In this document: in pieces, positions 8,160 through 18,600 of the stretch
Position numbering within the stretch: the stretch's first letter is position 1
Layout of the letters: each line of letters begins with the position of its first letter
From: Sphingobium sp052327305
GTDB taxonomy: Bacteria; Pseudomonadota; Alphaproteobacteria; Sphingomonadales; Sphingomonadaceae
Assembly (NCBI RefSeq): GCF_052327305.1
Contig: NZ_CP182486.1
Span: forward strand, 2,046,001 to 2,110,000
Length of the DNA: 64,000 nt
Direction: 5' to 3'
Translations under genes and position numbers: made by a program
The notes under the pieces: model-generated
The model's input: only the letters and a program-made list of their open reading frames with translations
What the model was told of the DNA's origin: nothing
The model's database searches: none

Positions 8160-9032
8160 ATGCCGAGAGTGAGATCATTTCTGGCCGTGGATTGGGGCAC
8201 GACCAATCGTCGCATCTACCGGATCGAAGACGGGCAGGTCGTCGCGTCCGCACGCGATGAGCTCGGCGTTACCGCCGTGGAAGATTTCGACGCGGCTGTG
8301 GCCGACATCCGAGCCCAATTCGGTGATTTGCCGATGCTGCTTGCTGGGATGGTCGGGTCGAACATTGGCTGGAAACTGGCGCCTTATCTCCCGGCACCTG
8401 TCGATATGGCGCGCCTCGCAGCCGGGCTTTTGCGGATCGATGCCCGGACCGCCATTGTGCCGGGAGTCTCTGTCGTGGCCGAAAGCCGGGCGGACGTGAT
8501 GCGCGGCGAGGAGGTGCAGCTTCTCGGTGCCGTTGCCGCAGCTCTGGTGCCGCCGGACGCCCTTCTCGTCCAGCCGGGGACCCATTGCAAATGGGCCGAA
8601 ATGAAGAACGGCGCGATTGCCCGATTTACGACCGCAATGACCGGTGAGCTGTTCGCCTTGCTTCGCGCACACGGTCTGCTCGCTGCCCAGCTCGGCGGAG
8701 ATGTGACCGTGAACGCGTCGTTCCTCGACGGCGTCACCGAAGGGCAACGTCGCGATCTGATGGCTTCGCTGTTTGGCATTCGCGCTGCTGGTCTTCTCGG
8801 CCTACGGGATAATAAAGACGCGGCGTCCTACGCGAGTGGACTCCTCATCGGCAGCGACGTTGCCGCTCGTCTTGCAGAGTTTTCTGGCGAAACAGTGCAT
8901 ATCCTCGCCGGACCGCAGCTAGGCGCGCTCTATGTCGCTGCCGTAGAAGCCAATGGCCGCGCTGCCGTTCTTGCCGATGCCGAAGCCGCGTTCATCGCAG
9001 GAGTTCTCGCTATGGAGGGCCAGTTATCATGA
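8160..9032 (+). CDS. dgoK: 2-dehydro-3-deoxygalactonokinase
   Basis: Phosphorylates 2-keto-3-deoxygalactonate, the third step of the De Ley-Doudoroff galactose pathway. The 290-residue protein has the DgoK signature SFLAVDWGTTNRRIYR at residues 5-20 and PGTHCKWAEM (about 138-147), with MRGEEVQLLG (about 115) and the LLIGSDV and ILAGPQLGALY motifs near the C-terminus. It is an ASKHA-like kinase, distinct from PfkB enzymes such as the nearby kdgK. Its last four bases overlap the dgoA start (ATGA), so the two are translationally coupled. It is transcribed away from the sugar dehydrogenase across a ~145-base divergent promoter region. Confidence 0.95.
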   Translation: MPRVRSFLAVDWGTTNRRIYRIEDGQVVASARDELGVTAVEDFDAAVADIRAQFGDLPMLLAGMVGSNIGWKLAPYLPAPVDMARLAAGLLRIDARTAIVPGVSVVAESRADVMRGEEVQLLGAVAAALVPPDALLVQPGTHCKWAEMKNGAIARFTTAMTGELFALLRAHGLLAAQLGGDVTVNASFLDGVTEGQRRDLMASLFGIRAAGLLGLRDNKDAASYASGLLIGSDVAARLAEFSGETVHILAGPQLGALYVAAVEANGRAAVLADAEAAFIAGVLAMEGQLS

Positions 9033-9655
9033 CCTATATCGCCCAGTTCGACGCGGAATTCGCGCGTTGTCCCCTCATTGCCATTCTGCGAGGCATTACG
9101 CCGGACGAAGTTGTGCCGGTGGGGGAGGCGCTGATCAGTGCCGGCGTGACCCTTATTGAGGTTCCGCTTAATTCACCGGATCCGCTCCTCAGTATCGAGC
9201 GCCTTGCGGCAGCGGCCGCTGGCCAGGCGCTGGTAGGCGCCGGAACCGTCTTGACGCCCGGCGATGTCGACGCGGTCGAGCGTGCCGGCGGCGGGATGAT
9301 TATCTCGCCCAATACGAACAGCGCTGTTATCGCTCAAACCGCCCGACGCGGAATGGTCTCGCTGCCGGGCATCGCGACGCCGAGCGAGGCTTTTGCTGCA
9401 ATCGAAGCGGGCGCAAATGCGCTCAAGCTCTTCCCGGCCGAAGGAGCCCCTCCTGCCGTTGTCAAGGCGATGCGTGCTGTGCTGCCACCCGGATTGCGCA
9501 TCCTGCCCGTTGGGGGGATCACCGCTGAGACAATGGGACCATGGTGGGAGGCCGGTGCGGCGGGCTTTGGCCTAGGATCGGCGCTATACAAGCCGGGCGC
9601 GACACCTGACTGGGTGCGCTCTCGAGCGGAGGCGTTCGTCGCTGCGCTTCCCTGA
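9029..9655 (+). CDS. dgoA: 2-dehydro-3-deoxy-6-phosphogalactonate aldolase
   Basis: Cleaves KDPGal to pyruvate and glyceraldehyde-3-phosphate. It is a 208-residue class I aldolase of the KDPG/KDPGal family. It shows LIAILRGITPDE (about 16-27), IEVPLNSPDP (about 45-54) with the catalytic Glu, GAGTVLTPGDVD (about 72-83), and the Schiff-base Lys in ALKLFPAE (about 133). RGITPDE and the SPDP loop favour the galacto form over the gluco form. Translation starts at the ATG overlapping the dgoK stop. A stem-loop follows 20 bases after the stop. Confidence 0.94.
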   Translation: MTYIAQFDAEFARCPLIAILRGITPDEVVPVGEALISAGVTLIEVPLNSPDPLLSIERLAAAAAGQALVGAGTVLTPGDVDAVERAGGGMIISPNTNSAVIAQTARRGMVSLPGIATPSEAFAAIEAGANALKLFPAEGAPPAVVKAMRAVLPPGLRILPVGGITAETMGPWWEAGAAGFGLGSALYKPGATPDWVRSRAEAFVAALP

Positions 9656-9674
9656 TTGGTCGTTTGAAAACTTT

Positions 9675-9713
9675 GGAGCGTGATCTACCTCGGTCTGAGG
9701 CGGATCACGCTCC
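9675..9713 (+). terminator. Stem-loop after dgoA
   Basis: GGAGCGTGATC (9675-9685) pairs perfectly with 9703-9713; the loop has its own CCTC/GAGG pairing. There is no U-run after it. It lies between the convergent dgoA and the dehydratase-like gene, so it could serve either strand. Confidence 0.5.
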
Positions 9714-9818
9714 GGGGAGACGACGGTGTCGGTGTGGCGCACGACCCCGCCATCATAGATTAATCACCTGATATTTGCGGGACGGCGGCTCCGTGCTGCA
9801 CCACGAAGCTGCCGCAGG

Positions 9819-11057
9819 CTACCACTGTGTGTAGGAGCCATCTGGCCGCTTATTGAGCGGCATGCCCATGCTGTACTTGTTATACTCCGCGATCTTTTTC
9901 AGTTTGGTGAAATCGACTTCGACACCCAAACCAGGACGGTCATTGGGCCACAGCTTGCCGTTGCGGAAGTCGTAACCCTTGATCAGATGCGGATAGGCGC
10001 GGGTGCCGTCACCCAGCATCTCCATCAGCGCGGGTACGGACGTCGCGGTGCACGCATGCACCAGCGCTGCCTCCGCGATCGGCCCGGTAAAGTGAGGGAT
10101 GAGACCGACATAATGGGTCTCGGCCATCGACACGATCTTCATATATTCGGTGAGGCCGCCGCAGTTGGGAAGCATCACGCGGATGTAGTTGATGAGGTGC
10201 TCCTCCATCAACTTGTTCATGTCCCAGCGATAGCCAAACTGCTCACCCACCGCGATGGGCACGGCAGTAAGCGGACGGATCGTGCGATAGGCACTCCAGT
10301 TTTCGCTGCGGATCAGATCCTCGACGAAATACGGGTGGAGATCCGCCTTATCCATCATCGCTGCCAGCCGAACGGCATCGGCCGGGTCGAACTCGGTGTG
10401 GAAATCGATGGACCAATAACCGTCGCCGACTGCCGCCTGCACCTGCAGGCAGCGTTCATAGGTTTCACGCACCAGCTTGAACCGGTCGACGACACCGGTC
10501 CGATTATCAGTCGAGAAGCGATAGACGCGGAATCCCGCTTCCTTGCATGCCTTTGCCGCGTCGACGATCGATCCGCCCTGAGGGCCACGGAAGCCGGTGG
10601 AATATAGTTCCACATGATCCCGCGATTTGCCGCCGAGAAGTTGCCAGACCGGCACGCCCAGGGCTTTGGCCTTCAGATCCCACATGGCGAGGTCCAGACC
10701 GCCGAGCGAATGCAGTTTTTCGCGGCCAGCGACATAATGCATGCCCCGGACCATACGCTGCCAGTGCGCGTCGATACGGAACGGGTCCAGCCCGATCAGG
10801 GAGTTCGCGCACTCCTCCATCGTGCGCGGTTCACCGCCCTCGCCGATGCCTTTCAGGCCACTTTCCGTCTCAATCACGATGACGTTGGCGGACTGGTTGA
10901 CCATCGGCTGGGAGCCGGGGCCTTCGTAGTAATGGATCGCCTTGATCTTGTCGTTCGCCGGCAGGCCAAGTGCGTCGGCACTGGGCGGTAGCCACAGTCC
11001 CGCCGCAGCCGTGACGCCCATGCCTTTCAGCAGTGTTCGCCTATCCAAACCGTTCAT
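9819..11057 (-). CDS. Exported mandelate racemase/galactonate dehydratase-like enzyme
   Basis: A 412-residue enolase-superfamily protein of the galactonate-dehydratase branch. Metal ligands are in SIDFHTEF (about 228), YFVEDLIR (about 254) and AVGEQFGY (about 280), and the late catalytic His is in LIPHFTGPI (about 330), in the order seen in DgoD. The expected role is dehydration of galactonate or a similar aldonate. It starts MNGLDRRTLLKGMGVTAAAG, a twin-arginine signal with RRTLLK followed by a hydrophobic stretch and a PPSADA cleavage region. That suggests folding in the cytoplasm and Tat export, which is unusual for this enzyme class. It sits 11 bases after the TonB receptor on the same strand, so an operon with that receptor is likely. 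Substrate uncertain; it could act on a periplasmic sugar acid. Confidence 0.85.
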   Translation of the reverse strand: MNGLDRRTLLKGMGVTAAAGLWLPPSADALGLPANDKIKAIHYYEGPGSQPMVNQSANVIVIETESGLKGIGEGGEPRTMEECANSLIGLDPFRIDAHWQRMVRGMHYVAGREKLHSLGGLDLAMWDLKAKALGVPVWQLLGGKSRDHVELYSTGFRGPQGGSIVDAAKACKEAGFRVYRFSTDNRTGVVDRFKLVRETYERCLQVQAAVGDGYWSIDFHTEFDPADAVRLAAMMDKADLHPYFVEDLIRSENWSAYRTIRPLTAVPIAVGEQFGYRWDMNKLMEEHLINYIRVMLPNCGGLTEYMKIVSMAETHYVGLIPHFTGPIAEAALVHACTATSVPALMEMLGDGTRAYPHLIKGYDFRNGKLWPNDRPGLGVEVDFTKLKKIAEYNKYSMGMPLNKRPDGSYTQW

Positions 11058-11068
11058 TGCCTATCCCC

Positions 11069-13993
11069 TCAGAGCTTGAAGTTGACGCCGAGCGTTACCG
11101 TACGGCCGTTGTTGAGAGCAAACAGCGAGTCACGCCGCTGGCTGTCAATGAACTGCACGTTGCTCTCACGGGTAAGGTTCTGCGCTTCTAGCAAGACGCG
11201 GACCTGCGGGGTCAGTTGATACGACGCGGAGAAATCCATGAAGAAAGTTGGTTCGTTGCCGATATAGTCGCTGTAGAGTGCGCCCGACGGGATCGTACGG
11301 ATGAAGCTCGACCGGTAGTTGCCAGATACGCGCGCGCTGAACTTCTTATCCTCATAATAGAGTGTACCGCTCATCGACCGACGAGAAAGCCCGACGAGAT
11401 CTGCGTTTCGGGTCAGCGTGGGGACACCGCCCGCGCTCTCAAGTATGTAATTGATCGAGGATTTCACCAGCGTGACGCTGCTCAACATGCCGAAATTGCT
11501 AAGGATGCCCGGCAGGAAGCGGAACGGCGTCTGCAGGTTGAATTCCACGCCCTCCAGCTTGCCGCCCGGCGTATTGGTCAGGCGGTTGATTGTGAAGAAC
11601 TCGTCCGGTTGCGTGTTGGAATTGGCTAGCAAGCTGTCGGGCAAGCCTAGCTGATTGAAGGGAATAAGCGAGCTGATCGACTGGATATAAGTGCTGATGT
11701 CTTTGCGGAAGTACGCGACTGACAGCAGCGACCCGCTCGTGAAATACCATTCGAGTGCAGCGTCATAGGTCGCCGCACGGATGGGGTCGAGCATGGGATT
11801 GTTGATCGATCCACGACGACCAACTGCATCGACGCCGCTGCTCGGAATGAGCGGGCCAAGCTGCGGACGGGACATCACCTTCGCGGCCGAGAGGCGCAAC
11901 AGCAATGATGGGGTGAATTCTGCCACGACATTCGCGGAGGGCAGCCAGTCATCATAGCTGCGCTCAGCTTCAACCAACTGACCCATTGTCGGATAGCGTG
12001 AACCGGGCGGCGAATTGACCGGAATACGGCCGTAGGAATACTGGTCGGTGTGAACGTAACGCACGCCAGCATCGCCGCGAATTGGGAAGGGCAGCAGGTC
12101 TTCGGTGTTGAAGGTCACCATCAGATAACCGCTTTTGATGGTTTCTTTGACGCGTGAGTCGCCCGCGCCGCACTCCACGCCGCACCACCATGCCTCGTCG
12201 TCATAGCCCACAGCCTGACGCCATTTGGCGTGATCGGCCGCTGCCCAGCTTGCGGGCGCACCATAGCCAAGCAGTTTGTCGAGGCCAGTTACCTGCATCG
12301 AAATATCGGCGACGCTGCCGGGAAGCCGCTGCGTGGCCCGCTGAGCTGGATCGATGCTGAGCGAGGTCGACTTATAGTCGCTTACCCGCCACTGACCGCC
12401 TGTGATAACCTTGAATGTTGGCGTGACTTCCCATTCAAAATCGAGATTGGCGGTCTTATTGGTTGTCGTCCGGTCGAGCTTACTACCGCCCCAGGTGCCA
12501 AACACCACACCATTGGCGAGGCCCGGCGCGTAGGTGAAGTTGTTCGGGTTCGCGACATCGACACCGAAATTGAGCGTCGGGAAGGTCCGGTTCTCACGGA
12601 AATCGACGGAGAAGCCGTCAGCGTCGTTGGAATCGAGATTGACCCATCCGCGGAAGGCCTGGTTCATACGAGATTCGGACACGCCAACAAGTCCGCTGAC
12701 TTTGACTGTGCCCATCTGATGATCGAACTTCAGATTGGCTTGTTTAAACGTCGTTTTGAAGTCGTCCATCCACCGCTCTGAACGCACGTCTACACCATCG
12801 TAGAGCCCGTAGATCACAGAGCCCTTGTCGTTCATTTCGATGTCGCGGATCGATGTCATAGGCTGGCCGCTATTGGCGGCCGAACGTGCGAACGAAATGC
12901 CCGAGATATAGCTGTCGTAGCGAAGCACATCGAATGCCGAATACAGACCATCAAGCACGATGTTCGTGTCCGGCGAGGGCTGCCACTGGAAGCTCAGTGA
13001 ACCGCCGTAGCGCTCCGCATCCTGCTGGGAATCAAGATAACGCGGAAGACGGGGGAAGAACGCACCTTCGCCTGGAGCATTATTAGGACCGCCGCGCCGT
13101 GCCTGCAATTCGTTCCACGCCTCGACGCTGCCTGTGCGCGGATTGTCAGTGCTGCACATAGTCGCCGTCGTGCCACGTGCGGGGTTAATCGCGGGATTGA
13201 CTGGAGTCACACCGATCGGTGAGCAGAAGCCACCATTGATCGAAGGCGGCAGAACCAGCACAGCCGAATAGCCGACGTCGCGTGTGCGACGACGACCATA
13301 AGATGCGGACGCCAATATGCCCATCGTGCCATCTGCGAAGGTCTTTGAGATCAGGCCAGATACGCGCGGATCGACTTTTTTGGCGATGTCGTTGTAGAGG
13401 CCGCGCGCAGTTCCGGTCAGCACAAAGTCCTGCTTGTAGTCTAGCGGATGTGGTGCGCTGAGGTCGACGGTCGCACCGAGTGAGCCCTCTTCGACATTGG
13501 CAGAGGGCGTCTTGCGCACGGCGAGTGAAGTGAAGATTTCAGATGGAAAGACGCTGAAGTCGAAGCTGCGGCCGCCGTTGCCGCCACCATTGGCGTCAGA
13601 GCCGCCGGTCTGGGATGTACCTTCCATGCCGTTGATGCGGACTCGGGTGAATTCCGCGGCAAGGCCACGCACTGTGATATTGCGGCCTTCACCGCCGTCG
13701 CCGCGTGTGAGCGCGATACCGGGCAGGCGCTGCATGGATTCAGCGAGGTTTGCGTCAGGGAACTTGCCGATGTCTTCCGCCAGGATCGTATCGATCGCGA
13801 CAGTTTCCTGCTTCTTTTCATTGAGAGCGCTGGCAAGGCTGGAACGGAAGCCGGTAACGACGATTGCTTCCGCCCCCGGATCATCATCTTGAGGCGCGCT
13901 GTCCTGGGCGCTTGCCGCGAAGGGAAAAGCCAATACGACACTCATCGCCGCCAGCGACACTCCGCGGCGACCGACCAACTGGTTCAGCCTCAC
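11069..13993 (-). CDS. TonB-dependent outer-membrane receptor (no STN domain)
   Basis: An outer-membrane active transporter of about 974 residues. The frame is open to 14059, but a GTG at 13993 follows GGGAGGAT and gives a signal peptide (VSLAAMSVVLAFPFAASA-Q). A TonB-box-like segment AEAIVVTGFR precedes the plug (KFPDANLAESMQRLPGIALTRG, then GEGRNITVRGL), followed by the 22-strand barrel. It ends in a C-terminal Phe-containing strand (TVTLGVNFKL), as outer-membrane barrels do. It belongs to the sphingomonad/Caulobacter carbohydrate-type TonB receptors (family knowledge). It is paralogous to the receptor at 15644-18832: long stretches such as LDKLLG-GAPASW and CGVECGAGDS are shared. It is followed at 11 bases by the exported dehydratase-like gene. 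Confidence 0.92.
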   Translation of the reverse strand: MRLNQLVGRRGVSLAAMSVVLAFPFAASAQDSAPQDDDPGAEAIVVTGFRSSLASALNEKKQETVAIDTILAEDIGKFPDANLAESMQRLPGIALTRGDGGEGRNITVRGLAAEFTRVRINGMEGTSQTGGSDANGGGNGGRSFDFSVFPSEIFTSLAVRKTPSANVEEGSLGATVDLSAPHPLDYKQDFVLTGTARGLYNDIAKKVDPRVSGLISKTFADGTMGILASASYGRRRTRDVGYSAVLVLPPSINGGFCSPIGVTPVNPAINPARGTTATMCSTDNPRTGSVEAWNELQARRGGPNNAPGEGAFFPRLPRYLDSQQDAERYGGSLSFQWQPSPDTNIVLDGLYSAFDVLRYDSYISGISFARSAANSGQPMTSIRDIEMNDKGSVIYGLYDGVDVRSERWMDDFKTTFKQANLKFDHQMGTVKVSGLVGVSESRMNQAFRGWVNLDSNDADGFSVDFRENRTFPTLNFGVDVANPNNFTYAPGLANGVVFGTWGGSKLDRTTTNKTANLDFEWEVTPTFKVITGGQWRVSDYKSTSLSIDPAQRATQRLPGSVADISMQVTGLDKLLGYGAPASWAAADHAKWRQAVGYDDEAWWCGVECGAGDSRVKETIKSGYLMVTFNTEDLLPFPIRGDAGVRYVHTDQYSYGRIPVNSPPGSRYPTMGQLVEAERSYDDWLPSANVVAEFTPSLLLRLSAAKVMSRPQLGPLIPSSGVDAVGRRGSINNPMLDPIRAATYDAALEWYFTSGSLLSVAYFRKDISTYIQSISSLIPFNQLGLPDSLLANSNTQPDEFFTINRLTNTPGGKLEGVEFNLQTPFRFLPGILSNFGMLSSVTLVKSSINYILESAGGVPTLTRNADLVGLSRRSMSGTLYYEDKKFSARVSGNYRSSFIRTIPSGALYSDYIGNEPTFFMDFSASYQLTPQVRVLLEAQNLTRESNVQFIDSQRRDSLFALNNGRTVTLGVNFKL

Positions 13994-14293
13994 AATAATC
14001 CTCCCAATCAGTGCCGGCAAATATTGTTGAAGATTTGCTCGGCTAAATCTGGCCACCAATTAAGTAAAAGATCGCCGCTCGCTTACCCAGTACATGCTGG
14101 GAAGCGATTATCACTTGATAAGTGCGGCTGCCTTGTGGTGGCCCCTAGTGAAGAGATGGATGGTGCGCGATTTTCCGTAGGGCAATGGGCGAAATTTTGC
14201 GGTGCTGCGGATTTTTAGGCATCAGCCATCTTTGAAAGAACGAGAGTTTGCGGTAGGCCATCGCGCAAGCACGAAAATTCGGGAGAGTGACTG
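13994..14293. promoter_or_regulatory. Divergent promoter region, TonB receptor / MFS transporter
   Basis: Three hundred bases without a gene between two divergent sugar-transport genes, so both promoters must lie here. A short palindrome TTATC-ACTT-GATAA at 14108-14121 is the only operator-like structure I see. The LacI-type motif found at 1077 is not present. Confidence 0.4.
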
Positions 14294-15616
14294 GTGGACT
14301 TAAGCGCCTCAAAGACATCGGGCGGCGGCCGGGTGCGCTGGCTGATTATCTGGCTCATCTTTCTGGTGTCGGCGGTCTCATACCTCGATCGCACCAATAT
14401 CTCCATCGCGGCTCAGGACATCCGTACCGAGTTTGCCCTCAGCCAGGTGCAGCTGGGCACTGTCCTCACAGCTTTCATTCTCGGATACGCTCTTGCGCAG
14501 CCTTTCGCGGGGCGCTTGGCGGATCGCTTTGGCGGCCATCGCGTCATTGGGTGGGGCATCGTATGGTGGAGCGTACTGACGGTGGTCACCGCGTCCGTCG
14601 CATCCAACTTCGCCGGTGCGTTTGTCGCGCTCATCATCGTCCGGGCTTTGCTGGGCCTGGGCGAGTCCGTCATTTATCCGGCCAGTAACCGGCTCGTCGC
14701 CAACTGGATACCTGCCCACGAGCGTGGCCTTGCAAATGGCCTCATCTTCGCAGGCGTTGGATTTGGCGCTGGCATTGCCCCGCCGCTCATCACGATGATC
14801 ATGCTTTCTCATGGCTGGCGCGCAGCCTTCTGGGCGAGCGCACTGATCGGCATGGTGGTTCTCGTAATTTGGATGTGGCTGGCGCGCGAGCGTCCAGATC
14901 GGCATAATCGCATCACAGCCCAGGAACGCGCTTACATCGAGACGTCACTCAGTGACTCGGCCCGCGCCACCTCGACGGGCGGCGGCAAGCTGCTGCGTTG
15001 GCGCGATATCATAAGCAATCGGCAGATGCAGTTGCTGACACTCGCCTATTTCTGCTTCGGCTATGTCGTCTTCATCTTCTTCACCTGGTTCTTCACCTAT
15101 CTTTCGACGGTGAAGGGCCTCGACCTCAAGTCGAGCGGTTTTTACGGCATGCTGCCCTTCATCGCCATGGCAATCGCCTGCGCGTTCGGCGGCTGGGGAT
15201 CGGACAAGCTGGCCGCTCGCTTCGGCAAGAGAGCGGGTCGTTGCTGGCCCGCCGCCTTCGGCATGGGAATGTCCGCCATCTGCGTGGCGCTTGCGACGCA
15301 GGTCGGTGATGCAAGGCTGGCAGCCGTCGTTCTCGCGTTGGGGTCCGGCTCGATATATCTGTCGCAAAGCGCCTTCTGGACGCTCAGCGCCGATTATGGC
15401 GGTGCGTCGGCTGGTTCCGTTTCCGGTCTGATGAACATGGGTTGTCAGCTCGGCGGCGCTGCCGTTGCTCAGATCACGCCGATCATCGCGGAAAGTTACG
15501 GCTGGACAGCATCGTTCATGGTGACGGCGGTTGCGGCTATGATCGGCGCGATATGCTGGCTGATGATCGATCCTCACGCGAAGATCGAGGAGACTTCGGA
15601 GCTGGCGGCGGCTTGA
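14294..15616 (+). CDS. MFS transporter, ACS type (hexuronate/aldonate-like)
   Basis: A 440-residue twelve-helix facilitator. Helix 1 contains SAVSYLDRTNISIAA, the ACS subfamily signature. GYALAQPFAGRLADRFGG (helix 2-3 loop) and GLGESVIYPASNRLV (helix 4) follow. This subfamily includes glucarate, hexuronate and galactonate carriers. Start is a GTG with GGGAGAG six bases upstream. Flanked by two TonB receptors, it is the likely inner-membrane partner for the sugar or sugar acid they import (inference). Confidence 0.9.
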   Translation: MDLSASKTSGGGRVRWLIIWLIFLVSAVSYLDRTNISIAAQDIRTEFALSQVQLGTVLTAFILGYALAQPFAGRLADRFGGHRVIGWGIVWWSVLTVVTASVASNFAGAFVALIIVRALLGLGESVIYPASNRLVANWIPAHERGLANGLIFAGVGFGAGIAPPLITMIMLSHGWRAAFWASALIGMVVLVIWMWLARERPDRHNRITAQERAYIETSLSDSARATSTGGGKLLRWRDIISNRQMQLLTLAYFCFGYVVFIFFTWFFTYLSTVKGLDLKSSGFYGMLPFIAMAIACAFGGWGSDKLAARFGKRAGRCWPAAFGMGMSAICVALATQVGDARLAAVVLALGSGSIYLSQSAFWTLSADYGGASAGSVSGLMNMGCQLGGAAVAQITPIIAESYGWTASFMVTAVAAMIGAICWLMIDPHAKIEETSELAAA

Positions 15617-15643
15617 TCGCGACACCGGCCGCCCCGCGTTGAG

Positions 15644-18600
15644 TCAGTAGGCGAAGGCGAGGCCCAGCATGAAGGTGCGGCCGGTGCGAAGCGCGAAGAG
15701 CGAATCTTGTCGCTTGCTGTCGATGTACTGCACGTTCGCTTCGTCCGTCAGGTTTTGAGCTTCCAGGCGGAGCTTGAGTTTCGATCCGATTCTCAGGGCC
15801 GCCGAGAAGTCCACGAAGAAGGTTGGCCGGTTTCCGATCAGGTCGCTGTCGAAAGCGCCCGAAGGTATGGTGCGAATGAAGCCGGAGCGGTAGTTCCCCG
15901 TCACACGGGCGCTGAGCAGACTGTCCTCATAATAGAGGGTCGCGCTGAGCGCCCGTCGAGACAGGCCGACCAGATCGTCCGTGGTCATAAGGGTGGGGGT
16001 GCCGCCCGTGCTCTGCAGAACATAGTCAATTCTTGATCGCACGAAGGTGACGCTGCCGAGCAGGCCCAGCCGATCGAGCGGAGCAGGCAGGAAGGTCAGG
16101 GCTGTCTGCGCATTGATTTCCACGCCTTCCAGCCGCCCGCCGGGCGTGTTGGCCAGCCGATTGATCGTGAAGAGCTCATTGGGCTGGGTCTGGGAATTGA
16201 TAAGAATGCTATTGGGGAGGCCCAGCTGGTCAAATGGGATCAGCGAATTGATGCTTTGCACGAATGTGCCGATATCCTTACGGAAATAGGCGACCGAAAG
16301 CAGGGAGCCGGCGGCGGGATACCACTCGACTGCAGCGTCGAATGTTGTCGCTCGTACGGGGTCGAGCAGCGGATTGGTTATTGAACCTCGTCGCCCCACC
16401 GCGTCGATCGTCCCGCCGGGGATGAGTGGTGCAAGCTGCGGGCGGGCAATGACTCGCGCCGCGCCGATGCGCAGAAGCAGAGTGGGATCGAATTCCGCCA
16501 CGAGATTGGCGGATGGCAACCAGTCGCCATAGCTACGGCGAACATCGACGCGCTCTCCCACGGTCGGGTAGCGCGCGCCCGGCGCCGCGGCGATCGGTAC
16601 TTGGCCGAAAGAGAACTGATCGGTATGGACGTAGCGCAGCCCCGCATCTCCACGAAGTCGGACAGGCAGCCGGTCTTGGGTGTCGAAGGTCGCCATGGCA
16701 TAGGCGGCGCCGATCGTTTCCCGCACCATGGAATCTCCGGCGCCGCACTCGACCCCGCAGAACCAGCTGTCGTCGTAACCGAACGCCGCCATCCACTTTT
16801 CGTGATCGATCGCTGTCCAGCTCGCTGGCGCCCCGCCACCGAGCAACTTGTCCAGCCCGGAGATTTGCAGCGTCAGATCTTCGACTTTCACTCCGGGTGG
16901 TAGCGCTGGCGTCGCCTGACGAGCGGGATCGAGCATGCGCGACTTCGAACGATAGGCATTGCGGCGCCACTGTCCGCCGATCGTAACCGCCACATCTGGC
17001 GCCACACGCCACTCGGCATCGAAGCTCAACGTCTTGTTGATTGTGGTTCGATCCAGCTTGCGGTCGCCCAGAGTGCCGCGGACTGTGCCATCTGCGAGAG
17101 GAGGGCCGAAAGAAAAGTGTGCCGGATCGGCAACGTCGATGCCGAAGCCAATGGCCGGGATTGTCGCATCGTGCCGGAAATCGACGGAGAAACCGCGGGT
17201 GTCATTGGCGTCGATATTTACCCACATGCGATGAGGGCTGGCGAATGCCGTTTTCGCCAGAGCCGCCATGCCGGAGATTTTGAGGGCGGACGACGCACGG
17301 TGCTCGAAGCGAAGCGCACCTTGGGTGAAATGGGTACTAAATTGATCGACCCAGCGCTCCGAGCGCACGTCGACGCCATCGTAGAGACCGTAAATTACTG
17401 AGCCGAGCGGATTGATCTCGATATCGCGAACCGAGGTCATAGGTTGGCCGTTGTTGCTGACCGAGCGTGCGAAGGAGAGCCCGGAAATATAGCTGTCGGC
17501 CCGCACGACATCGAAACCGGCAAGGACTCCGTCGAGCGTCACCTTCGTGTCGGAATCAGGCGCCCATTGCAGGCTGGCCGTAGCGCCATAGCGTTTGGCG
17601 TCCTGTTGAGAATCCAGATAGCGCGGCAGGCGCGGGAAGAATGCGCCTCCCCCGGCCTGGCCTTGGGGGCCGAGACGCTCCTGGATGGCGTTCCATGCTT
17701 CTAGCGAGCCCGTGCGCGGATTTCCTGTGCTGCAATTCTGGGCGGTGACGCCCTTCTGGGGATCGCGCACCGGATCGGGGTTGAGTGGCGCAACGCCTAC
17801 TGGCGAACAGAAGCCGCCATTGACCCATGCTGGCAGCACAAGCACGGCCGAATAGCCGACGTCGCGGGTATGGCGCCGGCCATAGCTGCCCGACACAAGT
17901 ATGCCCCACCTGCCATCCGCGAATCGGCGCGAGACAAGGCCCGAGATGCGAGGGTCCAGTCGATCGGCCGTGCTGTTGTAGATGCCGCGTGCCATGGCCG
18001 ACAGAACGAAGTCTTCTTTCATGTCGAGCGGGTGCGGCGTGTCGAGATCGATCGTCGCGCCAAGTGATCCTTCCTCGATCCGTGCAGAGGATGTCTTGCG
18101 GACGGTCAGCGAAGAGAAGATTTCCGATGGAAAGACGTTGAAATCAAAACTGCGGCTGCCGTTCGTTCCCCCATAGGCATCCGAGGCGCCGGTTTGCGAG
18201 GCCGCTTCCACCCCGTTGATGCGGACGCGCGTGAAATCCGCCGCAAGACCGCGCACCGTGATGTTGCGGCCTTCCCCGCCATCGCCCCGTGTCAGCGATA
18301 TGCCAGGGAGTCGCTGCATGGCTTCAGCGAGGTTTGAGTCAGGAAATTTTCCGATTTCCTCGGCCAAGATGGTGTCTACGGCCGCGCTTTCCTGTCGCTT
18401 GCGCTGAAGCGCGGCAGTTAAACTCAGGCGAAAGCCGGTGACGACGATCGGCTCGGATACGAGTTCCTCAGGCGGCGCTTCGATCGTGCTCGTTACCGGC
18501 TCGATTCGACTTGATGCGCGCAGGGCGGCCGACGGAGCGAGCGTGAAGGTGCGGCCGTCGCTGGCGACGATTCTGAGGTCCGTGCCGCGCAAGAGTTGCC

